From assembly GCA_963786305.1 (NCBI GenBank), contig CAWAYL010000014.1, forward strand, positions 124,001 through 188,000: a DNA stretch of 64,000 nucleotides, given 5' to 3'. Position numbers and translations under genes: made by a program. Of this stretch, positions 17,209 through 28,104 are shown one piece after another; position 1 is the stretch's first letter, and every line of letters starts with the position of its first letter. The DNA is from CAKZLS01 sp963786305 (GTDB taxonomy: Bacteria > Pseudomonadota > Alphaproteobacteria > Rhodospirillales > Defluviicoccaceae). The notes beneath the pieces are model-generated. The model did no database searches. It saw only the letters and a program-made list of their open reading frames with translations, and was not told where the DNA came from.

Positions 17209-19669
17209 TCAGTACAGGCCGCCGGTGCCGGTGGACGGTCCCGCCGACGGCGCCGACGAGGTGGAGGTGCCAAGTTCGTCGCGGTAGGAGTCGATGGCGA
17301 CGCTGGGCGTCGTTCCTGGCTTGAAGGCTTCGAAAATCGTCCCGCCGCCGCCCGAGGTGGCCGGCCGGCCCGTCTTGGCGTCCACCCGGACCAGGCGAAT
17401 GCCTGGCGGAATCCGGAAGGGAATGGCCGGTTTGTCCTTCAGCGCCTCTTGCATGAAGTCCTTGAAGATGGGCGCCGCCACCGACGACCCCGTTTCCTTG
17501 GCGCCCAGGGTGGCGGGCTCGTCGAAGCCGACGAATACGCCCACCGCCAAGTCCGGGGAAAAGCCCACGAACCAGCTGTCGAAGCTGTCGTTGGTGGTGC
17601 CGGTCTTTCCGGCGAGCGGCCGGCCCAGCGAAGCGATGCGCCGGCCGGTGCCGCGTTGGATCACGCCCTCCAGCATGGACACGATCTGATAGGCGCTGGC
17701 CGGATCGGTGACCTGTTCGCGGTTGTCCGGCACCTCGGGCACCATCTGGTCGGTCCAGCGAACCCCCTGACATTCATTGCAGATCCGGGCGTCGTGGCGG
17801 AAGGCGGTGTTGCCCTGGCGGTCCTGGATACGGTCGATCAGGGTCGGGGTAATCCGCTTGCCGCCGTTGTCCAGCATGGCGTACGCCGCCGTCAGGCGAA
17901 GCAGCGTCGTCTCGCCGGCACCCAGCGCGAAGGACAGATAGGGGGGCATGTCATCAACCACGCCGAGCCGCTTCGCCGTGTCCACCACGTTGTTCATGCC
18001 GACGGCGTCGGCAAGGCGGACGGTCATCAGGTTCCGCGATTTCTCGATCCCGACGCGCATCGTGGTGAGACCGTAGAAATTCTTGCTGTAGTTCTTCGGG
18101 CGCCACAGCGGCAACCCGGGCCCCTGGGGCAACGCCACCGGCGCGTCGAGAACCAAGGTGGCCGGTGTGTACCCATTCTCCAGCGCCGACAGATACACGA
18201 TCGGCTTGAAGGCCGAACCCGGCTGGCGTTGCGCCTGGGTGACCCGGTTGAACTCGCTCCGTTCGGTGGAATACCCGCCGGTCATCGCCAGAACCCGCCC
18301 CGTATGGGGGTCCAGCGCCACCAGGGCGCCCTCGACGGCCGGAAGCTGCCGCAAGCCGAAGGTTCCCGCCGGATGGGCCTTCCCCTTGGCGTCTTCCCGC
18401 ACGGCTTCGGCGAGGACGACATCGCCGGGGCTCAACACTTCGGACGGCGCCTTCGGCGGCGCGCCGTATTGCTGCTCCGGCAGCCATTGCCGGGCCCACT
18501 CCATCCGCTCGAAGGGAATATGGCCGACGCCGCCGTCGGCAAATCCGATGGTCGCGCCGTCGGCGTTGACGGACAGCGCCACGGCCAACCGCCAGCCGCC
18601 GATACCCGCCGGCAAGGCGATCCGCGAGAGCCTTTCCTGCCAGTCCCCGGGCAGCTCGCCGGTTTCGCCGTCGGCCGTCTTCATGCGGGCATAGGGGCCG
18701 CGCCAGCCATGACGCCGGTCGTAGGCCTCGAGGCCTTCGCGGAGGGCTCTGTCGGCGATGGCCTGCAAGCGCGGGTCGACGGTGGCCCGCACCACCAGAC
18801 CGCCTTCATAGAGCGCTTTCTGACCGAACCGCTCGGCCAGTTCGCGGCGGATTTCCTCGGCGAAATAGTTCGCCGAGACAACCTCGGTTTCGGAGCGCCG
18901 CTGCACGGTCACGGGCTCGGCCTTCGCCGCCTCGGCCTCTTCGGCGGGTGATGTAGCCGTCTTCGAGCATGCGGCCGACGACCCAGTCCCGGCGCGCCTT
19001 GGCGGCCTCGGGATTGCGGACCGGATCATAGTTGTTCGGAGCCTTGGGCAGGGCCGCGAGAAAGGCGGTTTCGCCGAGGGTCAGCTCGTCGAGAGATTTG
19101 TCGAAATAGTTCAGGGCCGCCGCCACGACGCCGTAGGATCCGTGGCCGAGATAGATTTCGTTGAGATAAAGCTCGAGCAGCTGGTCCTTGGTGAAGGCCT
19201 TTTCCATGCGGAACGCGAGGATCGCTTCCTTGACCTTGCGATCCAGCGAAACCTCGTTGGTGAGCAGGAAGTTCTTCGCCACCTGCTGGGTGATGGTCGA
19301 CGCACCCACAAGGCGCCGGCCGCTGCCGAGGTTGCCGATGTTGGTCACCGCCGCGCGCACGATGCCGACGGCGTCGATGCCGGGGTGCGAATAGAAATTC
19401 TTGTCTTCCGCCGACAGGAAGGCCTGGATGATCGGCCGGGGAATGGCGTCGATGGGCACGAACACGCGTTTTTCGATGGCGTATTCGGCGAACAGCCGCC
19501 CGTCCCCGGCATAGATCCGGGTCGTGATCGGCGGCTCGTAGTGCTCGAGCTGAGTATAGTCCGGCAGATCCTGGCTGAAATGATAGAAAAAATAGACCAG
19601 GACACCCGCTCCGACGAGCGCGGTGACCGAGATAAATCCAAACACGGCGGCCGCAATTCGTACCATCAA
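17209..19669 (-). CDS. mrcA: Penicillin-binding protein 1A (bifunctional), one apparent +1 frameshift
   Basis: 819 residues after correction. It is an inner-membrane peptidoglycan glycosyltransferase/transpeptidase. An N-terminal membrane helix (residues 5-28) is followed by the transglycosylase domain with EDKNFYSHPG and QVAKNFLL. The transpeptidase domain has the Ser-x-x-Lys motif GSAFKP and KTGTTND. An extra base near 18950 (ACCCGCCGAAG on the coding strand) breaks the frame inside EDGYITAEEAEAAK; the rest continues to a Ser/Thr/Gly-rich tail. The amidase gene lies upstream on the same strand, giving a cell-wall pair. Confidence 0.93.
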
Positions 19670-19786
19670 TCCGCTTTCAACATCGCAAGCCCTTCGAGGC
19701 TTTCTGGTGGCGCCCTACCCAGTGTATATGTCGGCGGCGCCGAGGGTAGCAAGGCCCGGCCGAAGACACGCGGACGACCGTCGGTT

Positions 19787-21154
19787 TCAGTGAAGCTGTA
19801 CCAGTTGGACGCGCGTGAAATACGTGTCCACCGCCCGAGAGATGCCCGCCGCGAGCTTCTGTTGATGCGCCGCAAGCCGCAAAAGTTGGGCGTCGCTGCG
19901 GTTGGATAGGAACCCAAGCTCCACCAGAACCGAGGGAATGTCCGGTGCCTTGAGCACCGCGAAACCGGCGAACCGATGCGTGTTGCTCAAAAGCCGCGTT
20001 TCCCGCCCCAACTCGCCGGCGAGCAGTTCGGCGAACTGGGCCGACAGGTTCATGGATTCCCGCTGCGCCAGGTCGAGGAGAATGTTCGCCACTTCCGGCG
20101 TTTCCACCGACAGGTCGATGGCCATGATGAGATCCACCCGGTTTTCCTGTACCGCGAGGGCCGCCGCCTCGGCGTCCGATGCCGTTTCCGACAACGTGTA
20201 CACCGACGCGCCGCGGACTCGGGGGTTGGGCATGCTGTCGGCATGAATGGATATGAACAGGTCGGCGCCCACCTTCCTCGCGATCGCCACGCGATCGCGC
20301 AGGCGAATGAAGACGTCGCGGTCGCGCGTGAGAACGACCTTGTAGCCGCCCAAGCGCTCGAGCTGTTTGCGGATTTCGCGCGAAACAGCCAAGGTTATGT
20401 CCTTCTCGTGAACATGCGACACGCCCCGGGCGCCGGGGTCGACGCCGCCGTGGCCCGGGTCGATGACGACGATCCGCGTGTCATCGCGCGGACGCGGCCG
20501 TGCCGGCGGCGGCAAGAAGGCAAGTCCCACTGTGAGCGGAGAGGCGAGCGAGGTTTTTGCCGGTCGCGGGGGGGTAAAGGTGATTCCCTCCGTCGGCGGC
20601 GCGACGAAGCTCACGTTCTGGGTCGATGTCGGTGTCGGTGTCGGTATTGGCGCCTGTGTCGGTATCGGCGCCGGTGCCGGTGCGCGCAGCGCCCGACGGA
20701 TGGTCTTGACGTAGTCGGAACCTCCCTGGCCCGCGAGGTCGACGACCAAGCGGTACCCCGAACCGCCGAGGGGCTGCATGATGAAGATATCGTTGACCGT
20801 CGCGGGGCCATTGCACTCGACGACCAGCCGCGAGCTGCCGGGCTTGAAAGTGCCATAGCGGAGTTTGCGCACGAGACCTTTCTTGGCGGGCAGCGCCGAG
20901 GCAGCCAGATCCCACTTTACTTCCGGAAGATCGATCACGACGCGATGCGGGTCGCTCAGCGTGAAAACGCGGTAGGCGACGCGGCCCGTCAGGTCGAGGA
21001 CGATACGCGTCTTGGACTGGTGCGCGCCGACACGGGCATCCGTCACCGTGATCACGGGTTCCGCCCAGGCAGCGGTCGGAAGCGCCACGCATGCCACCGC
21101 GATCAACGCGGCCATGGCTACCGTCATCGCCGTTGTCGCGATCCAGCCCCTCAC
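19787..21154 (-). CDS. N-acetylmuramoyl-L-alanine amidase (AmiC type)
   Basis: About 455 residues. This secreted zinc amidase cleaves the stem peptide from MurNAc during cell separation. The signal peptide ends PTAAWA, then comes an AMIN domain (about residues 35-150). A Pro/Thr-rich linker with repeated PIPTQAPIPTPTPTS follows, then the amidase_3 domain with DPGHGGVDPGA, ISIHADS and VELGFLSN. The true start is unsure. I use the GTG at 21154 because it gives Arg2 ahead of the hydrophobic core; an ATG at 21127 lacks any basic residue, and the frame is also open much further upstream. Confidence 0.88.
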   Translation of the reverse strand: MRGWIATTAMTVAMAALIAVACVALPTAAWAEPVITVTDARVGAHQSKTRIVLDLTGRVAYRVFTLSDPHRVVIDLPEVKWDLAASALPAKKGLVRKLRYGTFKPGSSRLVVECNGPATVNDIFIMQPLGGSGYRLVVDLAGQGGSDYVKTIRRALRAPAPAPIPTQAPIPTPTPTSTQNVSFVAPPTEGITFTPPRPAKTSLASPLTVGLAFLPPPARPRPRDDTRIVVIDPGHGGVDPGARGVSHVHEKDITLAVSREIRKQLERLGGYKVVLTRDRDVFIRLRDRVAIARKVGADLFISIHADSMPNPRVRGASVYTLSETASDAEAAALAVQENRVDLIMAIDLSVETPEVANILLDLAQRESMNLSAQFAELLAGELGRETRLLSNTHRFAGFAVLKAPDIPSVLVELGFLSNRSDAQLLRLAAHQQKLAAGISRAVDTYFTRVQLVQLH

Positions 21155-21772
21155 CGCGCCGTGTCCGCCTTTTGCGCCATCCGCTCCATTGCTCCTACAA
21201 ACCGCCTGTGGTCGACCTTGTCCGTTCCGTTGCCCTCGCCGTTGCGCACCGCGCGGCCCAGAGACATCCGGCCCAGAGACATCCGGCCGGGAGAAACCTT
21301 GCCGCGACAACAGCTCCCTTTTTTTTCGCCGGCGCGAACCCGCAGGCCCCAAAGATTTCAGCAAGTTTCGGGCCGCTGAACAGTGAATTTGCCCCTGAAC
21401 TATACAACAAGAACATTGTAGAAAGGAATTCCTACGCTTATGGTGGGAAGCAATTGCCCAAGTGAGTGTGTCCATTAGTCCACAGGTGTGGCAGGTGGGT
21501 GCCGATTTGGAAACCCCCATATGGAAACCAGATACGCTGGGTAATCGTATCATCGGCGACCGCAAAGGCCGCCGGAAACGAGAAGACACAATTCATGCCT
21601 AAGAGTGCAGCGCGATTTTCGCCTTATTCGGTACCGGCTCCCGGGAGTACGGCGGGCGGGGTCGCAGGCGCCTCTAGTTACTTATCACAATCAATTGCGA
21701 TCATGATCCGTCCGTGCCGTTCACCGCTTCTGCGGTTGGAGCGATCACGGGCGTTCAGGAGTTATGGAATTC
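21155..21772. other. Intergenic region between the divergent amidase and RNase E genes
   Basis: About 620 bases with no convincing gene. It should hold both promoters and the 5' leader of rne. Rne leaders are often self-regulatory, but I could not identify a specific structure. A direct repeat, GGCCCAGAGACATCC, occurs twice in tandem near 21252-21284. Bases 21400-21580 are lower in GC. Confidence 0.45.
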
Positions 21773-24506
21773 ATGGCAACGAAAAACATGCTGATCGATG
21801 CCTCCCACCCGGAAGAAACCCGGGTGGTGGTGATCGAGGATACCCGCCTGGAGGATTACGATGTTGAGGTCGCCAGCCGGCGTCAACTGAAAGGCAACAT
21901 TTATCTAGCGAAGGTTACCCGCGTTGAGCCGTCTCTTCAGGCCGCCTTCGTGGATTATGGCGGCAATCGTCACGGGTTTCTGGCGTTCAGCGAAATTCAT
22001 CCGGACTATTACCAGATCCCCATCGCCGACCGGCAGGCACTGCTGGCCGAGCATGAAGTCGAGGACATAGACGACGAGCCCACGGGCCTCGCGGGCGCGA
22101 ACGGCGACGCCGATCCCGTCGATCACCTTGATGACGACGACGAGGAAGTGGCGCGCCGCCGGCCGCGGCCGTCGCTGCGCCGTTACAAGATCCAGGAAGT
22201 CATCAAGCGGCGGCAGATCCTGCTGGTGCAGGTGGTCAAGGAAGAACGCGGCAACAAGGGCGCGGCGCTGACCACCTATCTCTCGCTGGCGGGGCGGTAC
22301 GGCGTGCTCATGCCCAATACCGTCCGGGGCGGCGGTATTTCCCGCAAGATCACCGCCGGCACGGATCGCAGCAGGCTGAAGAAGATCCTCGCCGACCTGG
22401 AAATTCCCGAGGGCATGGCGGTTATCGTCCGGACGGCCGGAGCCGGGCGCAGCAAGGCCGAGATCAAGCGCGATTACGAATATCTCTTGCGTCTGTGGAG
22501 CAGCATCCGCGACGAAACCTTGGAATCAATGGCGCCGGCGCTGGTCTACGAGGAAGCAAACCTGATCAAGCGGTCGATTCGCGATCTTTACGGGCGCGAT
22601 ATCGAGGAAATCATCATCCAAGGAGAGAACGAATACAAGATCGCCAAGGAATTCATGAAGCTGTTCATCCCGAGCCATGCCAAGCGGGTGAAGGCTTACG
22701 CTGATCTCGAAACGCCGTTGTTCCGCCGTTACCGCGTCGAGGGGCAACTGGAAGAGATGCACCAGCCTCTCGTGTATCTGAAATCCGGCGGATCCATCGT
22801 TCTCAACCCCACCGAGGCCCTGGTGGCGATCGACGTGAACTCGGGTCGGGCCACCCGCGAGCGCCATATCGAGGAAACGGCGCTGCGCACCAACCTGGAA
22901 GCCGCCGACGAGATCGCCCGTCAGCTGCGTCTGCGCGATCTCGCCGGACTGGTGGTGGTGGATTTCATCGACATGGAAGTCGCGCGCAACCGCACCCAGG
23001 TGGAGCGGCGGTTGCGCGATGCCATGAAAGCCGACCGCGCCCGGATCCAACTCGGCCACATCAGCCAGTTCGGGCTCATGGAACTGTCGCGGCAGCGGTT
23101 GCGGCCGAGCCTGCTCGAAACCAGCTTCGAGATCTGTTCGCATTGCTCCGGCACCGGGGTCCGTCCGACCACGGAAACGACGGTTCTGTCGATCCTGCGG
23201 AAGTTGGAGGAGGAAGGCCTGGCGCACCGGTCTTCCCGTCTCACCGTGACCCTGCCGACCGCGGTCGCCATGTACCTGGTCAATGAAAAGCGCAAAACAC
23301 TGTCGGCGCTGGAGACCCAATATGGCCTGGTCATCGCGCTCGCGTGCGACGATTTTCTGATCGCCACCGATTTCCGCCTCGATCGCGTACAGATCGTTGC
23401 GCCGCCGCCGGACGGCGACCACGCCGAAGACACCGCCGCCGTACCGGAAAGTGCCGGAAACGATGAAACCGACGGCGAAGAAGCCGCGGACCCGGACCCC
23501 GAGGACAGCGGAAAGCGCGGGCGCCGCCGCAAGCCTCGGCGCCGCAAGAAGGCGACGGACGGCGAAACCGCACTGCAAGGCGACGAAGACGAGAGTGACG
23601 CCGACGCTGACACTGACACTGAAGAGACCGCGGTCGACGCCGGCGAGGACGAGGCGGACGACCCCGAAAAAGAAGGCGACGACGACGAGCAGGCGGCCGA
23701 CGGCGCCCGCAAGAAAAGGCGCCGCGGAAAACGCGGCGGCCGTCGCCGGTCGCGAAAGTCGGGCCAGGCCGAGGAACACGAACAGGACAACCGCGTGGTC
23801 ATCCCCATCGAGGACGGCGCGGCCTCCTCATCGCCCGGCGCGGCGGCCGATGACGCCATGGAAGCGGCCGCCGATGGCGGTCCGGCGGCGTTCGCCAGCC
23901 GACCGGATAGGGAGCGCCATCCGGGTCCAGATGGCGACACGGACGAATTTGGCACCGCCACCGACACCGATATGGAAAGCGAAGCCGGGGACGGCGGCGG
24001 ACAGCGGACCACGCCGGCGGACGAGGGCTCCGAGGATGGCGAGGGGTCGCTCTCGGAGCACGCCGAACAGTCGGATCTGCTTGAAACCGCGGACGTGGAA
24101 GCGGACGGACCCGACGCGCAAGCGGATGGGCAAGACGGCACCGCGGATGACGTTCCCGACGATAGGAATTGGGGCAGCGACGGCGAGCACGAGGTTGCGG
24201 CGCCCGTGACCCCGCCGGCCGACGGAGACGCGGAGACGCCGCCGGAGACGCCGCCATTCGCGGACCGGGAACGGGAACTCGATTTTGCCGGAATAAACGA
24301 GGCGGCTGACAATGCTGTCGCGCCGTCGCCGGATCACGACGCCATGCCTGACGATCGCGCGGAACGCGCTGACGGCCGCGACGAAAACGACGGCGAGCGG
24401 GACGAGGATACGTCTCGGAACAACGTTATCGACGTGGATGGCGGTGGCGGCCGAGGCGACGAGGACTTCTCCCCGCAAGGGATGGTGGCAGCGCCTATTG
24501 GATTAG
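21773..24506 (+). CDS. rne: Ribonuclease E (C-terminal PNPase-binding tail hidden by a +1 frameshift)
   Basis: About 910 residues after correction. It is the endonuclease core of the RNA degradosome. The N-terminal half has the S1 domain with a long acidic alphaproteobacterial insert (GLAGANGDADPVDHLDDDDE). The catalytic aspartates are in VAIDVNSG and VVVDFIDM, and the Zn-link pair is in CSHCSGTG. The C-terminal half is acidic and Arg/Lys-rich, disordered, and would bind RNA. As read the frame runs past 24506 to 24793. Removing one C from the CCCC at 24471-24474 gives DFSRKGWWQRLLD and a stop at 24504-24506. The Gly-Trp-Trp tail is the known PNPase-binding motif in Caulobacter. The start at 21773 has CAGGAG at a good distance; an ATG at 21764 is too close to it. 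Confidence 0.93.
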
Positions 24507-24514
24507 ACGAGCGC

Positions 24515-24551
24515 ACCGTGCGGTCAGATCGACCCGATCTGATCGCACGGT
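24515..24551. terminator. Hairpin after rne
   Basis: Arms ACCGTGCGGTCAGATCG (24515-24531) and CGATCTGATCGCACGGT (24535-24551) pair over 17 positions with one G-T wobble and a three-base loop. It begins nine bases after the corrected rne stop and lies between convergent genes, so a bidirectional terminator is likely. There is no T-run. Confidence 0.75.
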
Positions 24552-24621
24552 CATGCTCTAAAATATTGGTTTCCCGAGCAAGCAAATCCGATCGAGTGAT
24601 TGCACTTGAACGGATAGGGCT

Positions 24622-25545
24622 TTACCGCGGCGCGGACGGGACGATGTCCTTGGCCCAGGCGCGCTTGTTGCAAAACCACTCGTGCGGGCGCTCGCGGATC
24701 CACTGCTCGAACATCCGGTGCACCTCGGTCATCATATGGATCGCTTGCTCTTTGTCCGATGCCAGTGCGGGGTTCGGCTGGATCGGCTCGTAAATGGTAA
24801 AGCGGAACTTGGCATGTCCAAGCCGCTCGACGCGGGTCGGGATGAGGTCGCAGTGCGCCCGGAGGGATAGACGGGCCGGGAAGACGGTCGTCATCTTGTC
24901 CATTCCGAAGAACGGCACGGGCTCGCCTTCGTCGTCGCGCGCGTCGATCACCAGACCCAGCGACCGGCCCTGGGCGAGCTCCCGAACGAGCGGGCGCGCT
25001 CCCGCCGCGCGGCTCACCATGGCACAGCCCAGGCCCTCCCGCCGCTTGAGGATGACACGCTCGAGGTAATGGTTCTTGATGGGTGCGAAGACCACCGTCA
25101 GCGGCGTTCCCATGAAAAGAGCGGGGATCACCGACACTTCCCAGTTTCCCAGGTGGGCCGCAACGAACACTCCATTCCTCTTCCGAGCGCGATAGTCATC
25201 GAGATTGGTTTTTTCGACAATCTCGAAATGCTGATCAAAATTCTTGCCCAAGCGGTCGAAATGCGGGAATTCGCCGAGCACGGCGCCGGCGTTGGCCCAC
25301 GCCCGCCGCACCCGGTCTCGATGCTGCCTTTCGTCAAGTTCGGGGAACGCGAGACGGAAATTGCGTGCCATGTTCTTGGACTTCGGCAAATGAGGTCCGA
25401 CGGCGCCGAGAAATTTTTCCCCGAAGGCGGACGCCGTGTGTGGCGGCAGAACCGCGCAGGTGCGCCAGAACAGATCAACGACGCCGGCTTCCAGCCGCCA
25501 TGCCAATCGCCTGAGCGTCGGCGATCGGTCAATGCGTTCGCGCAT
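24622..25545 (-). CDS. LpxL/HtrB-type lipid A acyltransferase
   Basis: 307 residues from the ATG at 25545; the frame is open upstream to a GTG at 25641. It transfers an acyl chain onto lipid A or a similar glycolipid at the inner membrane. The catalytic motif HLGNWE fits the H-x4-D/E pattern. RAAGARPLVRELAQGRSLGL and RPHEWFCNKRAW are typical of the family. The N-terminus is less hydrophobic than in E. coli LpxL. The gene converges on rne, and the desaturase gene lies upstream on the same strand. Confidence 0.87.
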   Translation of the reverse strand: MRERIDRSPTLRRLAWRLEAGVVDLFWRTCAVLPPHTASAFGEKFLGAVGPHLPKSKNMARNFRLAFPELDERQHRDRVRRAWANAGAVLGEFPHFDRLGKNFDQHFEIVEKTNLDDYRARKRNGVFVAAHLGNWEVSVIPALFMGTPLTVVFAPIKNHYLERVILKRREGLGCAMVSRAAGARPLVRELAQGRSLGLVIDARDDEGEPVPFFGMDKMTTVFPARLSLRAHCDLIPTRVERLGHAKFRFTIYEPIQPNPALASDKEQAIHMMTEVHRMFEQWIRERPHEWFCNKRAWAKDIVPSAPR

Positions 25546-25753
25546 GGACTTGCTGAGAAAGATGGCCGTCAATGGAGAACCCTTGCAAAACACCAGGACC
25601 GAAGCGCGAAGCGTTTCGGGTGTGTCGCCGCCAAGAGCCACGAGGCGGACGGGAAACGATAATACGAACGCGTCGATGCCTCGTCAATTTTTCAGGGCGG
25701 CGGAGAAACGACTTGGCGGCGATCTCCGGGTAGCGGTGCCGCCCGGGCGCCGC

Positions 25754-26746
25754 TCAGGAAGACTGAACGGCGGGGGCGGGCATGCGTTGCTGGGTCTTTC
25801 GCTCTGCGCTCTTGGGCTTGTGGACAATTCGGCTGTAGGTCGACATCGACGGATCGAAAATGAACTTCCACAGAACGGCGGTCCACGACCGGTACGATTT
25901 CAGGTTGTCGTAATACTCCGGCGCCATTTTCTTCAGCTTCGGGAGGTTGTTCCAGGGAATGCTGGCGAAATCGTGATGCTCGTTGTGATAGCCCATGTTG
26001 AAACAGGTTTTGTTCAGCGGGCCATAGTAGGAATAGGTTTCCTGGCCTTCCTTGGTGGTGAAGTGCTCCTGGATCCATCGCCCGCCCACCGGGTGCAGAC
26101 CAAGCGCGAACAGGGTCGACAGACCGAGATAGGCGAGCGCTTTCGGCCCGAGGACGAAGAAAATCACGATATCGACGGCCACGACAATCACGATGTTGGC
26201 GACTATCCATCTGTCGGCGAACTGGACGCTTTTGATTTTGAGCGGCCGCAGGCCTTGCGAAATGCCCAGCAGAAATACCCAAAGCGCCTTGCGCCAAGCG
26301 GAATTTCCAACCAACCGGCCTTCCGCGTGACTGACGATATCGCCGTCCATGTCGTACTGGCCGAGGTATTTGTGGTGCAGCAGGTGAAATTTGCGGAACG
26401 CCATCGCGCTCGGCGCCGCGAGCGCGAAGTCGACGAAAATACCGAGCAGATTGTTGTGCGTCTTGTCGCGGAAGACGAGATTGTGGGTGCATTCGTGCAT
26501 GATCACGTAAAGGGCGTGGTTGACGAACGCGCCGAACAGATAGGCGGCGACGAACACCCACACCCAGGAAACGCCGGTCAATGCGTAACCCGCCGCCCAC
26601 TGCGTCCCCACCAGCGCAACCGCCCACAGCGCGGTGGTCGGGTTGGGGCCCATCAGGTCGCGAACCCGCGGATACTTGGCAAAAATTTCGCGCGCGCGAT
26701 GCACGTGCACATGGTGATCCTGATCATAAGTGTAATCGAGCGCCAC
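25754..26746 (-). CDS. Sphingolipid delta-4-desaturase-like membrane fatty acid desaturase
   Basis: 330 residues, starting at a GTG with AGAGGA six bases before. It is a di-iron membrane desaturase. The N-terminal block KYPRVRDLMGPNPTT matches the lipid-desaturase N-terminal domain found in dihydroceramide desaturases (DES1/DEGS). The three histidine boxes are HECTH (84-88), HLLHH (121-125) and HNEHH (254-258). Several membrane helices lie between them. The eukaryotic enzyme makes the 4,5-double bond of ceramide; a bacterial homologue could act on a sphingoid base or a related lipid. No serine palmitoyltransferase is in the window. Activity is inferred from family likeness. Confidence 0.87.
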   Translation of the reverse strand: MALDYTYDQDHHVHVHRAREIFAKYPRVRDLMGPNPTTALWAVALVGTQWAAGYALTGVSWVWVFVAAYLFGAFVNHALYVIMHECTHNLVFRDKTHNNLLGIFVDFALAAPSAMAFRKFHLLHHKYLGQYDMDGDIVSHAEGRLVGNSAWRKALWVFLLGISQGLRPLKIKSVQFADRWIVANIVIVVAVDIVIFFVLGPKALAYLGLSTLFALGLHPVGGRWIQEHFTTKEGQETYSYYGPLNKTCFNMGYHNEHHDFASIPWNNLPKLKKMAPEYYDNLKSYRSWTAVLWKFIFDPSMSTYSRIVHKPKSAERKTQQRMPAPAVQSS

Positions 26747-26907
26747 AATCAGTCCTCTGAATCAAGCATCGTCAGGCGTCGAACGGCCGATGCCGTTCCG
26801 CTTTCGTATATGTAGCAGCAATGTTACTCGACTTGTAGGGGATCGCAAAATATCGGCGATCACGGATCATGACTGTTTGTGACCGTTGAGATATCACGCT
26901 TTTTCGC

Positions 26908-28083
26908 TCAGCGGCGCCAAGCGACGAGGCGGCGTGCCGCTTCCGCCATGTCTTCGGTGGAGCCGGCGAAGGAGAATCGCATGGTTCGATGGCCGCGTCC
27001 GGGATCGAAATCCACGCCCGGCGTCGCCGCCACTCCGGTTTCGTCGAGCATCCTGCGGCAGAATGCCAGGCTGTCATTGGTCATGTGGGAAATGTCGGCG
27101 TAGAGATAGAACGCGCCCTCGGCGGCGGCCATGTCGCCAAAACCGGCCTCGGGCAGCCGCGACAGCAAAACCGCGCGGTTTGTCGCGTAGCGGGCGACGT
27201 TGATGTCCAGTTCGGCCAGGCAATCGAATGCTGCGAGGGCCGCGTGTTGGGAAACGGCCGGAGGCGAGATGAACAGATTCTGCGCCAGGCACTCGACGGA
27301 ACGCAGCAGCGGCTCCGGCATGACCATCCATCCGATGCGCCATCCGGTCATCGAGAAGTATTTCGAAAAGCTGTTGACGACGATGGCGTCACCGTTGAAG
27401 GCCAACGCCGTCTCCGCCGGCTGTTCGTAGGTGATGCCATGGTAGATCTCGTCGGAGATCAGCCGGATGCCGCGATCGGCGGCGTACGCCACCAGGGCCT
27501 CGAGCTCGCGTCGGTGCACCATGGTGCCGGTGGGATTGGCCGGGCTGGCGACGATCAGGCCGGAAAGCGGACCGGCGAGCCGGTCCAGTACCGCCGGCGT
27601 CGGCTGAAAGTTGGTGTCGGACCCGACGTGAATGTCCACCACCTCGATACCGAGCGCCGTCAGGATGTTGCGGTAGGCGGGATAGCCGGGGCTGGCGAGC
27701 GCGACCCGGTCGCCGGCATCGAATGCCGCGAGAAAAGCCAGAATGAACGCACCGGACGATCCGGTGGTCGCCACCACGCGGCGCCAGTCGACGTCTAGGC
27801 CATGCGTCGCGCCATAGTGCCCGGCGATGCGGCGGCGCAGCGGCTCGATGCCCAGCGCGTCGGTGTAGCCGAGGCGGTCGGTGGCGATGGCGTGGCGGGC
27901 GGCTTCGCGCACCGCCGGCGGCGCCGGTGTGCCGGGCTGGCCGACCTCGAGATGGAGGACGTCGTGGCCGGCCGCGGCGCGTTCGTTGGCGGCGCGCATC
28001 ACGTCCATGACGATGAACGGCGCGATGGCACCGCGCTTGGATGCCCGCGGGATTATCGGGGGAACGGATTCCGGTTTCGCCAT
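26908..28083 (-). CDS. Class I/II PLP-dependent aminotransferase
   Basis: 391 residues of the fold-type I aspartate aminotransferase superfamily. The PLP lysine is Lys241 in VNSFSKYFSMTGWRIGW, the substrate-binding ASPANPTGT is near 179-187, and RMRFSF-type Arg is near the C-terminus. The exact amino acid is not clear from sequence. The start has GGGAGA upstream. The next gene upstream, 21 bases away, is the gamma-glutamyltransferase-like lipoprotein on the same strand, so they are probably cotranscribed. Confidence 0.9.
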   Translation of the reverse strand: MAKPESVPPIIPRASKRGAIAPFIVMDVMRAANERAAAGHDVLHLEVGQPGTPAPPAVREAARHAIATDRLGYTDALGIEPLRRRIAGHYGATHGLDVDWRRVVATTGSSGAFILAFLAAFDAGDRVALASPGYPAYRNILTALGIEVVDIHVGSDTNFQPTPAVLDRLAGPLSGLIVASPANPTGTMVHRRELEALVAYAADRGIRLISDEIYHGITYEQPAETALAFNGDAIVVNSFSKYFSMTGWRIGWMVMPEPLLRSVECLAQNLFISPPAVSQHAALAAFDCLAELDINVARYATNRAVLLSRLPEAGFGDMAAAEGAFYLYADISHMTNDSLAFCRRMLDETGVAATPGVDFDPGRGHRTMRFSFAGSTEDMAEAARRLVAWRR

Positions 28084-28104
28084 TGCGGTCTCCCGGTCGG
28101 GGGG

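Noticed and set aside
17155..18951. A 598-codon plus-strand frame
   Set aside because: It is antisense to PBP1A, with low-complexity Arg/Gly/His content and no family features.
20600..20700. Short repeats (GGTGTCGGTATTGGCGC-like) that might be a CRISPR or tandem array
   Set aside because: They encode the Pro/Thr linker of the amidase on the other strand and vary as coding repeats do.
22921..24312. A Ser-rich 463-codon minus-strand frame
   Set aside because: It is the antisense of the acidic disordered half of RNase E; its Ser/Ala content mirrors Asp/Glu/Arg codons on the coding strand.
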